Assembly (NCBI GenBank): GCA_022828595.1
Contig: JAKGHH010000001.1
Coordinates: 204,247,813 to 204,311,812 of the forward strand
DNA length: 64,000 bases
Source of the DNA: Nelumbo lutea
Lineage: Eukaryota; Streptophyta; Magnoliopsida; Proteales; Nelumbonaceae
Reading direction: 5' to 3'
Made by a program: the position numbers and the translations under genes. Every line of letters begins with the position of its first letter. Position 1 is the stretch's first letter. Under the pieces are notes generated by a model. The model was given only the letters and a program-made list of their open reading frames with translations. It had not been told where the DNA came from and made no database searches. This document shows positions 43,301 through 55,939 of the stretch, piece by piece.

Positions 43301-46300
43301 CTTAGCCAGCCACTTAAATTTTCTTTTTCCATTGTTGTTCTTCCATATCCTCGAGTATCCTCTTTAACTAGTTCACCACCACTTCAAAATCTCCTTCAAT
43401 GATCAGCTTACTAATTTGCAGCTCCTTGGCTCTTTGTAACCCTTCAAGGGCTGCAAGAATCTCAGCCCTCAAGGAGCCTCCTTCCCCAATTGATCCTGAA
43501 AACATAGCTAACAGATTTCCATGTTCATCTCTTATTGCTCCCCCTATTCCAGATGGACCTGGATTACCCATACTGCTTCCATCAAAATTCAGTTTAATAA
43601 AGCCGTTAGGTGGAGGACTCCAACAAGAAAGTGATGCCTTCTTAGCTGAAGCTAATTCTGCAATTTCCTTCCAGTTTTTACCATCTCATCTACTGAGAAA
43701 TCTGCAAACAAAGCCAAAGTTTTCAGCCAATGTATCACCCTAATATGGATTACCTCTAAAATTACTTCCAAGGTTCTCTCCTCTTCTGAGAATATTCGTG
43801 AGTTCCTCTCCTCCCAAACAGTCTAGCATACTACAGCCCTCATACATCTCCACATAGCCTTGGCCCCTTTTGTTGGCCTACTCGGCATGAACCTGAATAA
43901 ACTCTACACATTCAAAGGGGGGGGTCCACTTGCACCCAAACAAAGAAGTACACCACTCCCAAATGCTTTTAGTAAACTGACAGGAAATTAGTAAATGGTA
44001 TTTAGACTCACCATCAGCTTTACAAAGAGCGCACCAGTGAGGACATAAACAACTGTTGGGTCTTTTTCTTTGAAGTAGATCACATGTATTAATTCTTTCC
44101 AGAAAGGCTTCCCAACAGAAACTCCAAATCTTAGGGGGTATAGGAAGACACCACACCTCTCTAACAAGGAATGACAGACCCAAAGAAAGAGGTTGTGTTA
44201 GAGCTTTAAAGAAAGAAGCACATGTGAAAGAACCGGAGGGGCTGAGAGACCAAATTCTACTGTTTGTCTTTGTTGGCTCTAAAAAAAACCCTTCAAGAAT
44301 GGATAGCAAGGATAAGATACAAACAAACTCTGTCTCCCTGATTTCCCTTCTAAAGCCCAAGTTCCAGCTGAACCTAGAAGTTGAGTTAAAAGGAACAAGG
44401 AAGGAGGAAACTGGTTCATTTTTAAGAGTGGAAAGAGTGAAAAGACTCGGAAATTGGTCTTTTAAAAGAGAATCCCCAATCCAGATATGTTCCCAAAAAG
44501 TGATGAGATTACCTGGGTGCAAGTCATACCTGATCCATGGAGAGAACAAAGGCAAAATAGCTTGAATAGCTTTCCAAGGTGCTGCTCTTGTAGTCCTTGC
44601 CAAAATCCCATCCATTATCTTCTACTCCATGAATGCTGCCCACTATCTTCACCCACAACTTATCCTTCTCCAAAGAAAATCTCCACAACCATTTCCCTAG
44701 TAGTGCCAAATTCCTACTCCTTATATTCCAATACCCAAACCTCCCTCCCTCTTGCTATTACAAACCATCTCCCACCAAACCCTATGGTCCTTCTTCTCCT
44801 CCCCCGACTCCCAGAAAATCTCTCGTTTGTTTTTCTAACCTATTAGCCACCTTAGTTGGAATCTTAAATACTGATAAAAAGTAGACAGGAAGGTTAGCTA
44901 ATGTAGACCTAATTAAAGTGATTCTCCTACCAAGAGACAAATAGTTCTTCTTCCAAGTTGCAAGTCTCTTTTCAAACCTCTCCACAACCGGAATCCAAAA
45001 CTCATCTTTCTGAGGGTTGTCTCCCAATGGCAAACCAAGGTAATTTAGTGGCCAATTAGAAGCTGCACACTCTAGGATGTCTGCACACTTCGATGTCTCC
45101 CTCTCCCCCATGTTTACCCCCACTAGACAACTCTTCTCAAAATTCACCGTAAGGTTTGACATTTGCTCAAAGAGTTGTATAGTGAGTTTTAGGTTTCTTA
45201 TCCTATTAAGGTCCCCTCCTTCACAAAAGAGTATTGTGTCATCTGCAAATTGCAAATGTGTGAGTGGCACACTCTCCCTTCCAACTCTCCAACCTCTTAT
45301 TAAGTCCCTGGAGTCTACTCTTGAAATTAATCTCCCCAAAACTTCTGCAACCCTCGTGAATAAGAATGGGGAAAGAGGATCTCCTTGTCTTATTCCTCTC
45401 AAAGATGGAAAGAAATCTACCACTATCCCATTTATCAAAATGGATTAATGGCATTTCCTGATACATCCCATCATCCACTTACACCACCTGTCTCCAAACC
45501 CAAAATTGACCATCACCTCCAACAAAAAGGACCAATCCATCGTGTCAAAAGCTTTTTCCAAGTCAAGTTTGCAAACCACCCTTTTTTCTTAGATCTCTTG
45601 AACCCCTCCAAGCTCTCATTTGCAATAAGTATTTGATCTGTTATCTGCCTCCCTTTCATAAAAGATCCTTGGTTGTTTGCTATTATTGTTGGAGGCACTT
45701 TTCTAATTCTAATGGACAACACCTTAGTAATGATCTTGCAAAGGCTTTTTACCAAGCTAATCAGCCTATAGTCCCTTGGGTGATTTGCATTCATTTTCTT
45801 GGGAACCAAGGCAATGAATGTGGAATTTAGCCCCGGGTTTACCACTCCTCAAGAATGAAATTCATCAAACACTAGTCTTAGGTCCTCTTTTAATATCTCC
45901 CAACAATCCTGATAAAAAGCCATCGTAAAACCATCAGGGCCTGGTGCCTTTGATCGTTCCATAGAGAACACTGCTTCATTTATCTCTTCCAATTCAAATT
46001 TCCTTTCCAGCCATTCCCTTTCCTCCAATTTCAGTGTAGGCCATTCCAGTCCTTCAAGCCATATCCTATTGTTTAGGGGTCTTCTAAAAATAGACCTAAA
46101 ATGATTTGCAAAGGCCCCTGCAATTTCACTTTGATTGGAAATTATTGCCCCTTCAATCTCCAAACTTGAGATATAATTCCTTCTCCTTCTTCCATTTGCC
46201 ATTGCATGAAAAAACTTGGTATTTCTATCCCCCTCTTTCAACCACTTACACCTTGACTTTTGTCTCCAACTTATTTCCTCCTGCAGAAGACAATCCTCTA

Positions 46301-49300
46301 ATTGTTTACGTAGATTCCATCTTTGCTCTTTATCCTCTTCTGTAAAACGACCCCAACCTTCCTTACTATCCAAGGCCTCAATTTGAGCAGTGTTTCCTTT
46401 CCTCCAGTCTCCCAAACTCTAACAGATTCCACTCCTTGATTCTACTTTTTCAGATGTTGGAGTTTTTTTATGAAACTTCATTCCACTCCATTTCACTATT
46501 GGGTTACTTTCAAGCCACTAATTTTATCCTTCTTAATAAACCCCGGGTGTCCAAGCCACATGTTTTCAAATCTAAAAGGGGTGGGGCCTGTATTTCTCAC
46601 CTCCTTACAAATTACTATAGGCCAGTGATCTGATGTCACCCTTGGAAGTGTTCTAGAATTCAAACTCCCCCAATGTTCTCCCCAGTCATTTAAAAATAAG
46701 AACCTATCCAACTTAGAACATATTGGGTTCACTTGGACATTGGACCAGGTAAAACAATTATGTGAAAATGGGATTTCTTCGGTCCATAGACATTGGTTAA
46801 CACCCATTCAAACCCATCCTTCACCTGTCTAAACTTCAGGGAAACTGAAAATTGGCCTATCAGTTCTTCCTTACCCTTCAGTACTTCTTTCTTCCACATT
46901 GTCACAACACCCCCTGCAGACCCCCATGAGGGCAGAACCGCCCAATTAATCCCCTACCTCTCCATACACTTCTTACCCACTTAATGTCAAAATTTGCTCT
47001 TTTAGTCTCTTGCAAGAGTACTACGTCCGGATCTATTTTCTTAATGGTCTCTTTTATTACTGCTTTCTTCCTAGCACTTCCTAGCCCTCTAACATTCCAA
47101 CTTATGATCTTCATTTAGCTGTACTCTTGACCCCTTATTCCTCTTACCCTCACTTATTCCCTTACCTCCTGTCCATTTTAACACCAAGACTACTATCTCC
47201 TTCCATATCCTTCATCAATCTTTCAACTTCACTTAATTTTTTCCTTTTAGCCTTAGTTTCTTCTCCCTGTTTTTGTAGAAACATTTTTAGATCATTTGGA
47301 TTTTTCACTTTACATCCCAACTTCTATACAAAAGCTACCACGGAATCCTCACTAGTCAACTCTCTTTCTTTTGACTTTCTATTCCTCCCTCCTTGTTCTG
47401 TTTCCCCACCTTTGTCTCCATTCTCCTTAATTCCTTCTATTCTAATTCCCTCTGGCCCTTCCTTCTGTTTATTGCTCACAACTACTTCCTTTAACAGGCA
47501 CTCAAGTATTTCTAGGATTCTTTTATTTCGTTTTGTTTCTTCCTCATTTTCTATCTCACCCTCCTGACCCTACCTGTCTCCATTGCCATCTCTTACCCCA
47601 TCCCCACCTTCATGGGTAGCAGCCTCTGGATTGTGATCTGTATTTGGCACATAGGACAAAGAGAAAACATTAGTATTACAAACCGAAAAGACTCAGTTAC
47701 CTGGGTTGATTTGGGGAAGAATGGGATTGCTGGAATTGGTTGAAAGTGGGGTTCTTCTAACTCCTTGGTTCGGTTCTGGTAAGAATGCCCCCGCCTCCTC
47801 TGTTAAACAGAGATCACTTCTCTCACCCTCCTGTTTGTTCCTACCTTTTGTACCCCCGTTTTTCTTCTGGGAAGTCTCAAATACTTCATTATCAATTTCT
47901 TGTATGACAAAAAGATTGGGAGAAGCGGCTTTTGAGAATGAGTCAGGCTTTTCACCGACAGCATTAGAGAGATGTTCCATGCTGTTGAGTGTTTAGCTCG
48001 TTCTTAGCACAGTAATGAGGTTCCGCAGCTTGCACTTCTTGAAACAAAGTTTCCAAGTTAAGAGCTGCGGCGATCTCTTCCTCTGTGACCTTACCGAACT
48101 CAGCACTGCCTATGCTAGACTGGCTTTCTAGATCTTCCTTCGTGTCTGCATCTTCGGTATCACAGTCTACCCAGCCTTCATCAAAACCCTTCTCCACGTT
48201 ACAATCTCTGGCGTATTTGGGATTTGGCCGGTCTGGTGAAGATCTTCCCCCACCCTAGGATTGTCCGAAGCTGTGTGAGAAACCCACTGTAAGGAGCTCG
48301 AGTTCCGCACAGTCCTTTTGGAAGAGGTAGCACCTTCTCTACAAGTCTTCTTCGAGGAGGAAGAAAATAGACGGCTTCTATCGACTATAGTCTCCCGCTG
48401 CAAACCCCAAATCATGTGCGCACTTAAACATTCACATGGATTGGGGTTCCACCCAAAGTTTGAACCGGTTGGACCTCCTACTGGTTCAGATGCTCTAACT
48501 CGCAGCCCACTTCTTTTTTTAACCATGTCAGCGAAAGATGCGCAGCCTTTTGAGGTTACGCCTAATTCAAGATTATTTAAATTTTTTTCTTTAATTAGCT
48601 TGCGTGGCTTTGGGGCTTCCCCCATCGACTTTTCAGCTTCCACTTTAGGCCGACCTGTAGTTTCAAACTCTCTCTCCACCTGTAAGCCCCTAGTAACCCA
48701 GCCTTTCACGTCAGCATCATCTTCAGCCTTTATACCATATTCCATCCACAAGAACCTCTATTGTTCTTGGGATCGAATCAGGTTTCACCCCGACCATCCT
48801 CACCTCAGCAGCTCGAAAGTCTTGCAGCTGAAATTCCTCCATTTTCCCTCCCAAGAGCCTCACGATATTTCCCACATTTGATTCATCCCAGAGATGAAAT
48901 GGAATTCCTACCAGTTTGAGCAGGAAACTTCCGCCAGGCTGTTCCATCTCATTACATAATGGCTTCCACCTTTGAACTTGGACCATGCCTTCTTCACATT
49001 CGAATGCAGTAAAGCCTCTGTTTACCTCATCATTAATTCTTAGTATTGCCTTCCTTGCTGAAAAAGGTTTCAATGCGACCTCAGCCTCCAGATTCAGATT
49101 AGGCACAACTGAATCTAGAACCTTCCTCCAGTCTTTTATCTCCTTGTTAACTGAGATCACCAATCTACGCTCCCAGTCACCTTGTTCACCTTCAAGCCAC
49201 AGCTTCAACCCAGTATTGGAGCTCGATATAACCTCTCCAACATTGTAAGATTTCTGCTTCAAGTGCTTCCGAACATTTAAGAAGTGCGGAACTTTGTTCC

Positions 49301-51816
49301 CTTCTGGTAAACAGACCTCTGTTTCCTGGCACCGAAGTATTCTGTTATTGTAATAAACCAGCCTTTTTCGTTGTACCTCAGCTCTACTTCGAACCTCTTT
49401 CTTTCCATTTCTAACACATTATTCCAACCAGCTGTTCTAACCGATTGAAGTAAACCATCGATAAAACCCTTCAACCATAGAACCGCTTCTTCGAACAAGA
49501 ATATCATCGCCTTCCTATCTTCCCTAATTTTTAGCAGATTCTTACCTCTGAGTCTTCCACTCTCCAGTAAAAGTTTCTTTGATTCATTGTTTAAAACCGA
49601 TTTCCAACTATTCACCACCTGGAGTCTTTCTTCAGTTCTTTTCTCCATCTTCGACAAGATTACAGAACCTAATCGTGACAGAAGATAATCACTGAGAAGA
49701 TTACATACCCCTGCCTTAGTGTTCCCCACAGAAGATGGTTCCTGGTTACTCTCTCTCTTGCAAGGGCATTGACTGAAGTATTATCTGATCAAGATATCTG
49801 CTTCAATGAGCAGAAATTGGATGTCAAACTGTACCAACAATATAACTTCTCTACATCTGACAGAGTACCCAAGGGCCCACATTCTTCCTCTCCATCCAGC
49901 ATATCATCACTCTGCAGTCCACTTCTACAATCAGATTTGACTACCCCAGGGAGCAGGTTATTTTCAGACCTTGAAGAAGTGCATGAATCTCGGCTCTCAA
50001 GGAATTACTGACCCCAATCAGTCCTGTGAAGCTCATGAGGAAGTTGCTGTTGTGATCTCTCACCACACTCTCCATTCCTGAGGGCCCTGGATTGCCAAGA
50101 CAGCTTCCATCACAATTTAATTTTAATCTCCTCATCTCTGGTGTTTTCCAGATGGTGGTGACAAATTTTCTTGGGTAAAACTTGCCACAGAAATCCATCC
50201 TCTTAGAATATCATCCATTGATAGACCTTTAAATTCTTTCTTGTCAACACACCAAGGAGCTGTCTTTACCATACAACTCTCTATTATGGTATCTTCGACT
50301 TTAGCTTCATTATAAAAAATTCTTGCATACCTTTGAAGCCAGACTCCATAATATTACTGTTCAACGCATGGCCACAGAATTTTTACCCCTTTTTTGTAGG
50401 CCATAATTAAGTGCTGAATAACTCCAATATGTTTGTAGGATAGAGTCAATTCTATCCAAAAGGGAGAGAAATGAATCCATACCTTATAATAGTATGAACA
50501 GGAAAGGAATAGATGGTCAATGCTTTCCCCACAACCAAAGAAAAGATGCAACCTAACCCTTCTGAGAATGCACCTTAAGCTTTGAAGAAAGAAATCATCC
50601 TGTCTTACCCTAAATTGCATTTTATTTCTTTGTCTATCCCTGGATGAAGTGATTGCTTAGCATCTCAAACCTCAGGTAAACCTTTAATTTTGCTAGAGAA
50701 ACATAAATCCACAAATGAATTCTAGGCTTCAGCATTCTACATTTTATCTCATGATATGCATGAATAAATGAAGTGCAGCCTATTTGCACTAATAGAAGCA
50801 GAGTTTATCCCATGTGCATTTTTTTGAAGAATCATGAATAAAAAATTCATTAAAAGAAAAAAGAGTTACATCTTAACATCCTTGGTTGTCTAGTTGACAC
50901 ACCACATACATTCTGAAAACTTCAAATTGAAAAGGATTCTACATTACAAGGCTGTAATTCAAGGGTATTCCAAAAATTTTCCAACCAGTTGGCCTTGAAT
51001 TATCCCATGTGCATGCGTGCGTGTGTGTAGGTTTGTGTTTCACTTTCACGTGTCTGTGAAAACATATTAACTCCCTTAACTAGTGCAAGAATAACAGAAG
51101 CCTTTCTTCCAAGGGTTCTATCGACTATACAATATAGATGAAACTCATGGAATAAAAAAGAAGATTATCACATATTACCACCATTTCCTGAGTGTGCCTG
51201 TAATCCTTACAGAGTTAATGGAAGAATAACAGTAGGTTCTCTCAGTGGTCATCCAAATCCAATGCATATAATACTGATGGGGACAAATCAGAGTATTACA
51301 AAAGACATATGTTAATGTATTTTTCTAGTTTGCTCAGGCTTCCTCTCTCTTTTTCTGAAAGTGGAAATTGTGTATAAATTCCAGAATCATGATGTAGATG
51401 ATGATTGTTTCGCTGATATATTGAAGGAGGATATTATTCAGCTTGATATCCCTTCAACATCCTCAACTGAGTTACCATTGCCTACAGTTGTTGACAAGTC
51501 TGTGTCTGAAAGAAATTATGGACAGTCCATATACACAGCCAAGATGCAGGAGTTTCCCTTCCAAGGAACAGCTCAAAGGCGGATCAGACTGAGAAGATTT
51601 AAACGAAGTCCATGTGATGCAGACTCATTGGAAGCCTGTGATGATCACCACGTAGCAGCGGTGATAAGGCTAGATGTAAAGCAATCTGTAAATGGTGCAG
51701 GGGATACTTTATTGGTTAGGGCAGTCAATTACCGGCTCATACTCTGGTTTTTCCCTATTTTGGTTTTTTTGCTGGTTTTGTTACTTCTGCTGCCTAGGGG
51801 AACTGATCATTTCTAA
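40325..51816 (+). CDS. Membrane-anchored NAC transcription factor (NTL type)
   Basis: Four exons: 40325-40487, 40787-41040, 42060-42350 and 51385-51816, giving 379 residues in a consistent phase. All introns are GT-AG. The NAC DNA-binding domain (about residues 8-155) shows [87 protein letters not shown] and [12 protein letters not shown] Ser-rich, acidic regulatory part follows. Near the C-terminus is a hydrophobic span ([19 protein letters not shown], about 354-372), so the protein should sit in a membrane until cleaved and then act in the nucleus. Motifs resemble the NTL8/ANAC060/ANAC089 subgroup (inference). Exon 4 uses TTCCAG at 51379-51384 because it keeps the phase. Further small exons inside the 9-kb intron 3 cannot be excluded. 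Start ATG 40325 gives the usual short lead before the NAC domain; MSM offers a second Met two codons later. Confidence 0.88.
42351..42519 (+). promoter_or_regulatory. In-frame stop and poly(A) signal just inside NAC intron 3
   Basis: Reading on past exon 3 adds 26 residues (starting [12 protein letters not shown]) and stops at 42428. AATAAA follows at 42514-42519. A transcript ending here would encode the NAC domain without exon 4 and therefore without the membrane span. Confidence 0.5.
42938..43076 (-). mobile_element. 3' end of the older LINE in NAC intron 3
   Basis: On the - strand this ends GTTAATGATAAAAAAAAAA, very like the end of the younger LINE (GTTATTGATAAAA...). It probably belongs with the LINE pieces at 49745-50640, now separated by the younger insertion. 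Confidence 0.5.
43368..47114 (-). pseudogene. LINE ORF2: endonuclease, RT, zf-RVT, RNase H
   Basis: In order: endonuclease start [20 protein letters not shown] with LLQETKR (46902-47114) and its C-terminal part with SDHWPIV (46496-46807). The RT start has [20 protein letters not shown] (45849-46415), then FIALVPKK and RDYRLISLV (45513-45845), [14 protein letters not shown] and the active site [10 protein letters not shown] (FADD at 45238-45249) in 44782-45438. The zinc-binding region has [22 protein letters not shown] and HLLISCQF (43878-44615). RNase H has [18 protein letters not shown] and [12 protein letters not shown] (43368-43571). Frames change at least six times. It nicks DNA and copies LINE RNA in intact relatives. 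Confidence 0.88.
47690..49729 (-). pseudogene. LINE ORF1 region
   Basis: The 48723-49262 segment ([48 protein letters not shown]) resembles the DUF4283-type nucleic-acid-binding part of plant LINE ORF1. 49277-49729 is the N-terminal region. 48167-48751 and 47693-47980 are a low-complexity, charged C-terminal region. Broken by frameshifts at about 49270 and 48735. Confidence 0.7.
49745..50640 (-). pseudogene. Older LINE remnant (zf-RVT and RNase H)
   Basis: 50354-50620 has [18 protein letters not shown] (zf-RVT). 49941-50198 has [20 protein letters not shown] and [12 protein letters not shown] (RNase H), continuing in other frames to about 49760. Same strand as the neighbouring full-length LINE, which seems to have inserted near the end of this RNase H. 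Confidence 0.75.
50805..51014 (-). mobile_element. Short retroposon with 15-bp target duplication
   Basis: TTATCCCATGTGCAT occurs at 50805-50819 and 51000-51014. Between them are 180 bp that start with a T run (poly(A) tail on the - strand). Either a SINE or a 5'-truncated LINE end. Confidence 0.85.
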
Positions 51817-52565
51817 ATGTTCTGATATAGTGCCTTTTGATGATTTATGTACATGTATATAATATAGGATATATAGTGAAGTTTGTTTAAGCTGATATTT
51901 ATGCAATTGCAAGGGATTGTGGTGAAAATTATGTATCATGAGTTTTGCCTTTAATAGATGGGACATTATATTTTCTAGGGTAGGAGACAAATGGGTATGC
52001 CTTACAGCCCAAGCAACTGCAATTTTCAATTTAAATATTTAAATTAATGTATTAATTATTTAATATTAAGCTATTAAGTTATTTAATTAAATTTATTTGC
52101 ATCCGATTTTCTTATATAACTAAACACTTTGCAACTGATGAATGTCAACTCATTTTCTTTGTCCTTTCGCAATCTAGGTTTTTACATTTAATTCATCAAG
52201 ATCATCCTCTTCTAAAACCGTGTTTGACTTGATGCGTGGTGGGGTGGTGCTCAAACGCAGTAGGGTAGGATGTGGTGAAGATAAGAGCTGATGAGGTGAC
52301 TGGAGGATGACGTGGGTATATTTGGGGCGATATACATATTGAGCCTCATTTATACGTCTTTGGAAAGGCCAAGGTGTAGGGAGAGGGGTGTCAAGTGTGG
52401 TGTGCTGGCATGTGGGATAACCGGATAAGATATGAGTGCTTGATGTGAGGTGGAACTTCATTTATACATTTCATCAAACATGATATGATTCTAAGTATTG
52501 TAGGCTGGTAGAGATAGGGGTGCTAGGGTGGAGATGGGGGCCATGAGGTGATGGGTTAGCATATA
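51817..52565. other. NAC 3' UTR and intergenic sequence
   Basis: The 3' UTR of the NAC gene starts at 51817; I cannot fix its end. The rest shows no gene. Confidence 0.4.
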
Positions 52566-52963
52566 TAGAGGTGCAAGTCTGGCTGGATGGGTCAGGTTTA
52601 AGCTCAACTCAGGCCCAATCCTAAGAATTAGACCTAAGGCTCGAGCTCAAGGTTAACCCCAATCTATTTAACTTGAGCCCAACTTGTATTGAAATTTGAT
52701 GCATTTTGGTTGGGTTCAGGGTCAGCCCAAACTTTGGATTGGTCAATCAACCCAAATTAAAATTTGACATAAAACATATATATATTATATGTACACATGT
52801 ATGCAAATATGTATGTGTAGACTAGTTGTATTTCAGTTATCTGAGGGCTAGGTTCAAGACCAACCCAAAAGCTAGAAAAGCCTGAAAATCAAGCCCAGAT
52901 TATATCAAAATTGAAAGTTGGGTTAGTTTGGGCTTGGTTGGGCCGGCCAAATTTGTACCCCTA
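52566..52963. mobile_element. hAT-like MITE
   Basis: TAGAGGTGCAAGTCTGGCTGG at the left and, inverted, TAGGGGTACAAATTTGGCCGG at the right. Flanked by AGCATATA (52558-52565) and GGCATATG (52964-52971), 6 of 8 bases the same. Confidence 0.75.
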
Positions 52964-52971
52964 GGCATATG

Positions 52972-53538
52972 GGTGTCCGAATCTCTTGCCAATAGAATAT
53001 GTTCCAACATCCTACCAACATGATCTGACAAACAGCACATCTCAGATATGGTGGGGTCCTAGTTTCATGAAGAGATGTGTGTTGGTAGGGTGTTGGAATG
53101 CGTTTTATTGGCTGGAGATCCCAACTGGAAGTTTGGGGTGATACACAAAATCAAGCCCATGAAGTACAACCTCATTTATACATGTCATTAAATGTGTGGC
53201 ACTCAAGTAGTATATGCCAGTGGAGATGGCGAGTGAAGGATGAGATAGGCAAAGTTCAAAGCATTGATCAGTAATTGATACTTCTTTTCTTTTTGAATGT
53301 ATCAAGGCAAAGTAAAAAAGAAAAGCATTTGCATATACTCTTCTCGCTTTTTATTATTTTGTTTCTCAAACCACGATGGGGAAAGAGAAACCACTCATCT
53401 TTGATACACCCTTACGACGAGCTCAGATCTCCTCCTATCCACAGGGATCTTATCCATAGACACTACAGCTGTATATTTGAAATTTACAAACGAGCACCCC
53501 GGAAGCCATGAACCTCTTCCCATATAATCCGGGAGAGC
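52972..53538. other. Intergenic, no gene seen
   Basis: Nothing recognisable beyond low-complexity stretches. Confidence 0.4.
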
Positions 53539-54800
53539 CTAGTAGGGAAAGACAACGGGGGGCAATATAGCCTCATTTACAGACTCAAAAATCCCAGACA
53601 AAAAATTTGTAGCCCTGTTCATTTCTCTATAAACATGAACAAAAGAAAGGGAGGCAGCTCTGATATGCTCAAACAGCTCCCAAACCTTCCACGGAGGAGA
53701 GTCCATTCCCTTCAAGCAAGAGATCACTGACTAAGAGTCGGTTTGTACCATTATCCGATGAAGGTTCAAGTTCTTTGCAGTCCTCAAACCCAAACCCATG
53801 AGGATAGCCTAAAACTCGTGGATTATGACCCCCTCAAGAGGGACCATCGCTGCATAAGCCACGATATATGGGCATCCCCTGGTCATCTCTGATGATGAAA
53901 CCCAAGCCGCCTCTAGAGCTAGAAAAGGTCCCATCGGTATTCAAAGTTTCAAACACAACATACCATCCGGAAGGGAAAGCCAGCAGAAAGACGAAGGCAT
54001 CTCTTGGGGTGAGGAACAATTTAGGTTCCAAGACTCGCATAAGCATTGAACCAAGGGGTAGTCTTGGACCTTCCATTTTATGCTATGAGCTTTAGTTGAG
54101 ATGTCTACAATAACATGAGGAGAAAGAACCAAATCCCAGGATAGAGATTTATTTGAAAAACAACACATGTTTCTTTTGGCCCAAATATGACAAGTTTCGA
54201 AAGGCCTCACGCTTTACTTTGTTGTATGATCTAGATGATTTCTCGGCTCCATGAGTCTTTCCTGATCCATTCCAAACTACATTTAGCCAAGATAACTCAC
54301 CAAATATTGTTGGTGTAGTCACAAGAAAAGAGGAGGTGATCATGGGATTCCTGGCATCTGGGAGAGATAGAAGGAAGACCGTGATGGGCAATATGGTAAT
54401 ATGTAAATACGGAAGATGTTCCAATGTACAACTCTGTGGGTAGAATTCTTCTAGATAGGAGATCCTGGCCAGGTGATCATGGGCAATACTAACACAACTC
54501 CTATCGACATGATTTAATCTCAGAAACAATATCATGGAAGACAAACTAGATTTTGCACGGAGGAGAGTTTTGCCTATTAACTAGACAATTTACTAGAGCA
54601 GCGGCACAATCAAAGAAAAAGGCAACTCTCTCCGGATCCAAGTGTGGGAAAATTCCTGGGCTTCTAAAAACAGGGGCGATCTAAGAACGTACATAGCAAA
54701 GATAATACCCAAATAATTGCCTTGGCCATAATAAATAACCAAACCTAGAAGGCTCCATCCCCCACAAGTGAGACAAAACATGCATTTTGGGTGTTGTGAT
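53539..54800 (-). pseudogene. LINE remnant (zf-RVT and RNase H)
   Basis: 54149-54544 is the zinc-binding region. 53834-54076 reads TLNTDGTFSSSRGGLGFIIR (RNase H start). 53539-53727 reads LSFVHVYREMNRATNFLS (RNase H end). Many stops. A separate copy from the LINE at 55940. Confidence 0.7.
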
Positions 54801-55939
54801 GGATAACAGCATTAGTAAGTCTTATGAGATGCCTCCCAATTACGAATGGCAATGGGGCCGATTTGGAGAGGATTTTGTAAATTTTAGATCCTATCTGCCA
54901 CCCTAAATTTCTCAACCCATACCTGCCGTGGGTTGGATTTTGAGAATCCAAACCCTACCTGCAAATGAAAATACAAAACTTTCCTCAACCTTACCCTCCC
55001 AGCATTCAAGGATAGGGGCAGGTTGGGTTTAGAACCCCACATCTAATTTTCTTTTATTTTTTGTCATATATAAGTAATAAATAAGAAAAATAACACAAAT
55101 AAACAAAAAAAATTGCAATTATTTAATTAAGATGTGTAAAAAACACTTAAATTATCAATTATCCTTCATGTAAAATTTAAAATATTATTACATTCAAGAC
55201 CTAGTACAAAAAGTTTATATGCTTTCCAACAATATTTTGGTCGAGGAGGGTCAGGTTTAGCCTAATACCATACTTGTACGGGTTGTAAAATCCCAAAACT
55301 CGTACCCACCCCAAAACCCATTCTTCAAGCAAAAAAACCCGGCCCATTGGGGAGGGTAGGAGCAGACACCCACTAGGTGGTGTGCGGTAGTATAGTGAAT
55401 CCACAAGATAGTGGGTTTCAAAACACACCACACCACTTTAATGCGTTCTTCTATGGTGTTGTGCGGTTTAAAATCCACTATCTCATGGTGTGGAGTACAC
55501 CAACACCAAAATGAAACCCACTATCTCGGTTGAAGATGATAAAATGAAAAAAAAAAAAACGAAGTAAAGAAGAATATTCTCCAACATGGACTCACAAGTT
55601 CCTTGTTCAAGCTTGGAGTAGTGTTGTCGCTTTTATTCTCACCATAAGCACTTATTCCTGGCTTATTTCCCAAATGCCATAAAGTGTTTATTGATGTGGT
55701 CCCAGCCCTAAGCACTACCAAACTTGGTTGGTGCTGTTGCTATACTTAAACTACTTTGTGTGACATGATATCATAGAACATTAGAATTTCAAGATTTCTT
55801 TCCTTTTTTTTTTTTTTTTTTTTCTTTTGGATAGGGAGACAAACAACGCCAAAACTAAAAAGAAGAATGATGCTTGGTAAAATGGCCCCAGGATCAAAGA
55901 AACAAATATATAACTTTGAATCCAACAGACTTAATCTAA
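54801..55939. other. Intergenic with possible MITEs
   Basis: 54850-55360 has AATGGCAATGGGGCCG at one end and CCCATTGGGG at the other, possibly a decayed hAT-like element. 55380-55520 contains imperfect inverted AGATAGTGGGTTTCAAAAC/TTTAAAATCCACTATCT. A T20 run lies at about 55803. Confidence 0.35.

Larger units (their letters stand above)
43077..49745 (-). mobile_element. Near full-length L1-type LINE in NAC intron 3
   Basis: About 6.7 kb, antisense to the NAC gene, with a poly(A) tail seen as a T run at 43077-43091. ORF1 at about 47690-49729, ORF2 at about 43368-47114. No target duplication was found with confidence. It is interrupted by stops and frameshifts, so it is no longer autonomous, but all domains are recognisable. 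Confidence 0.88.
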
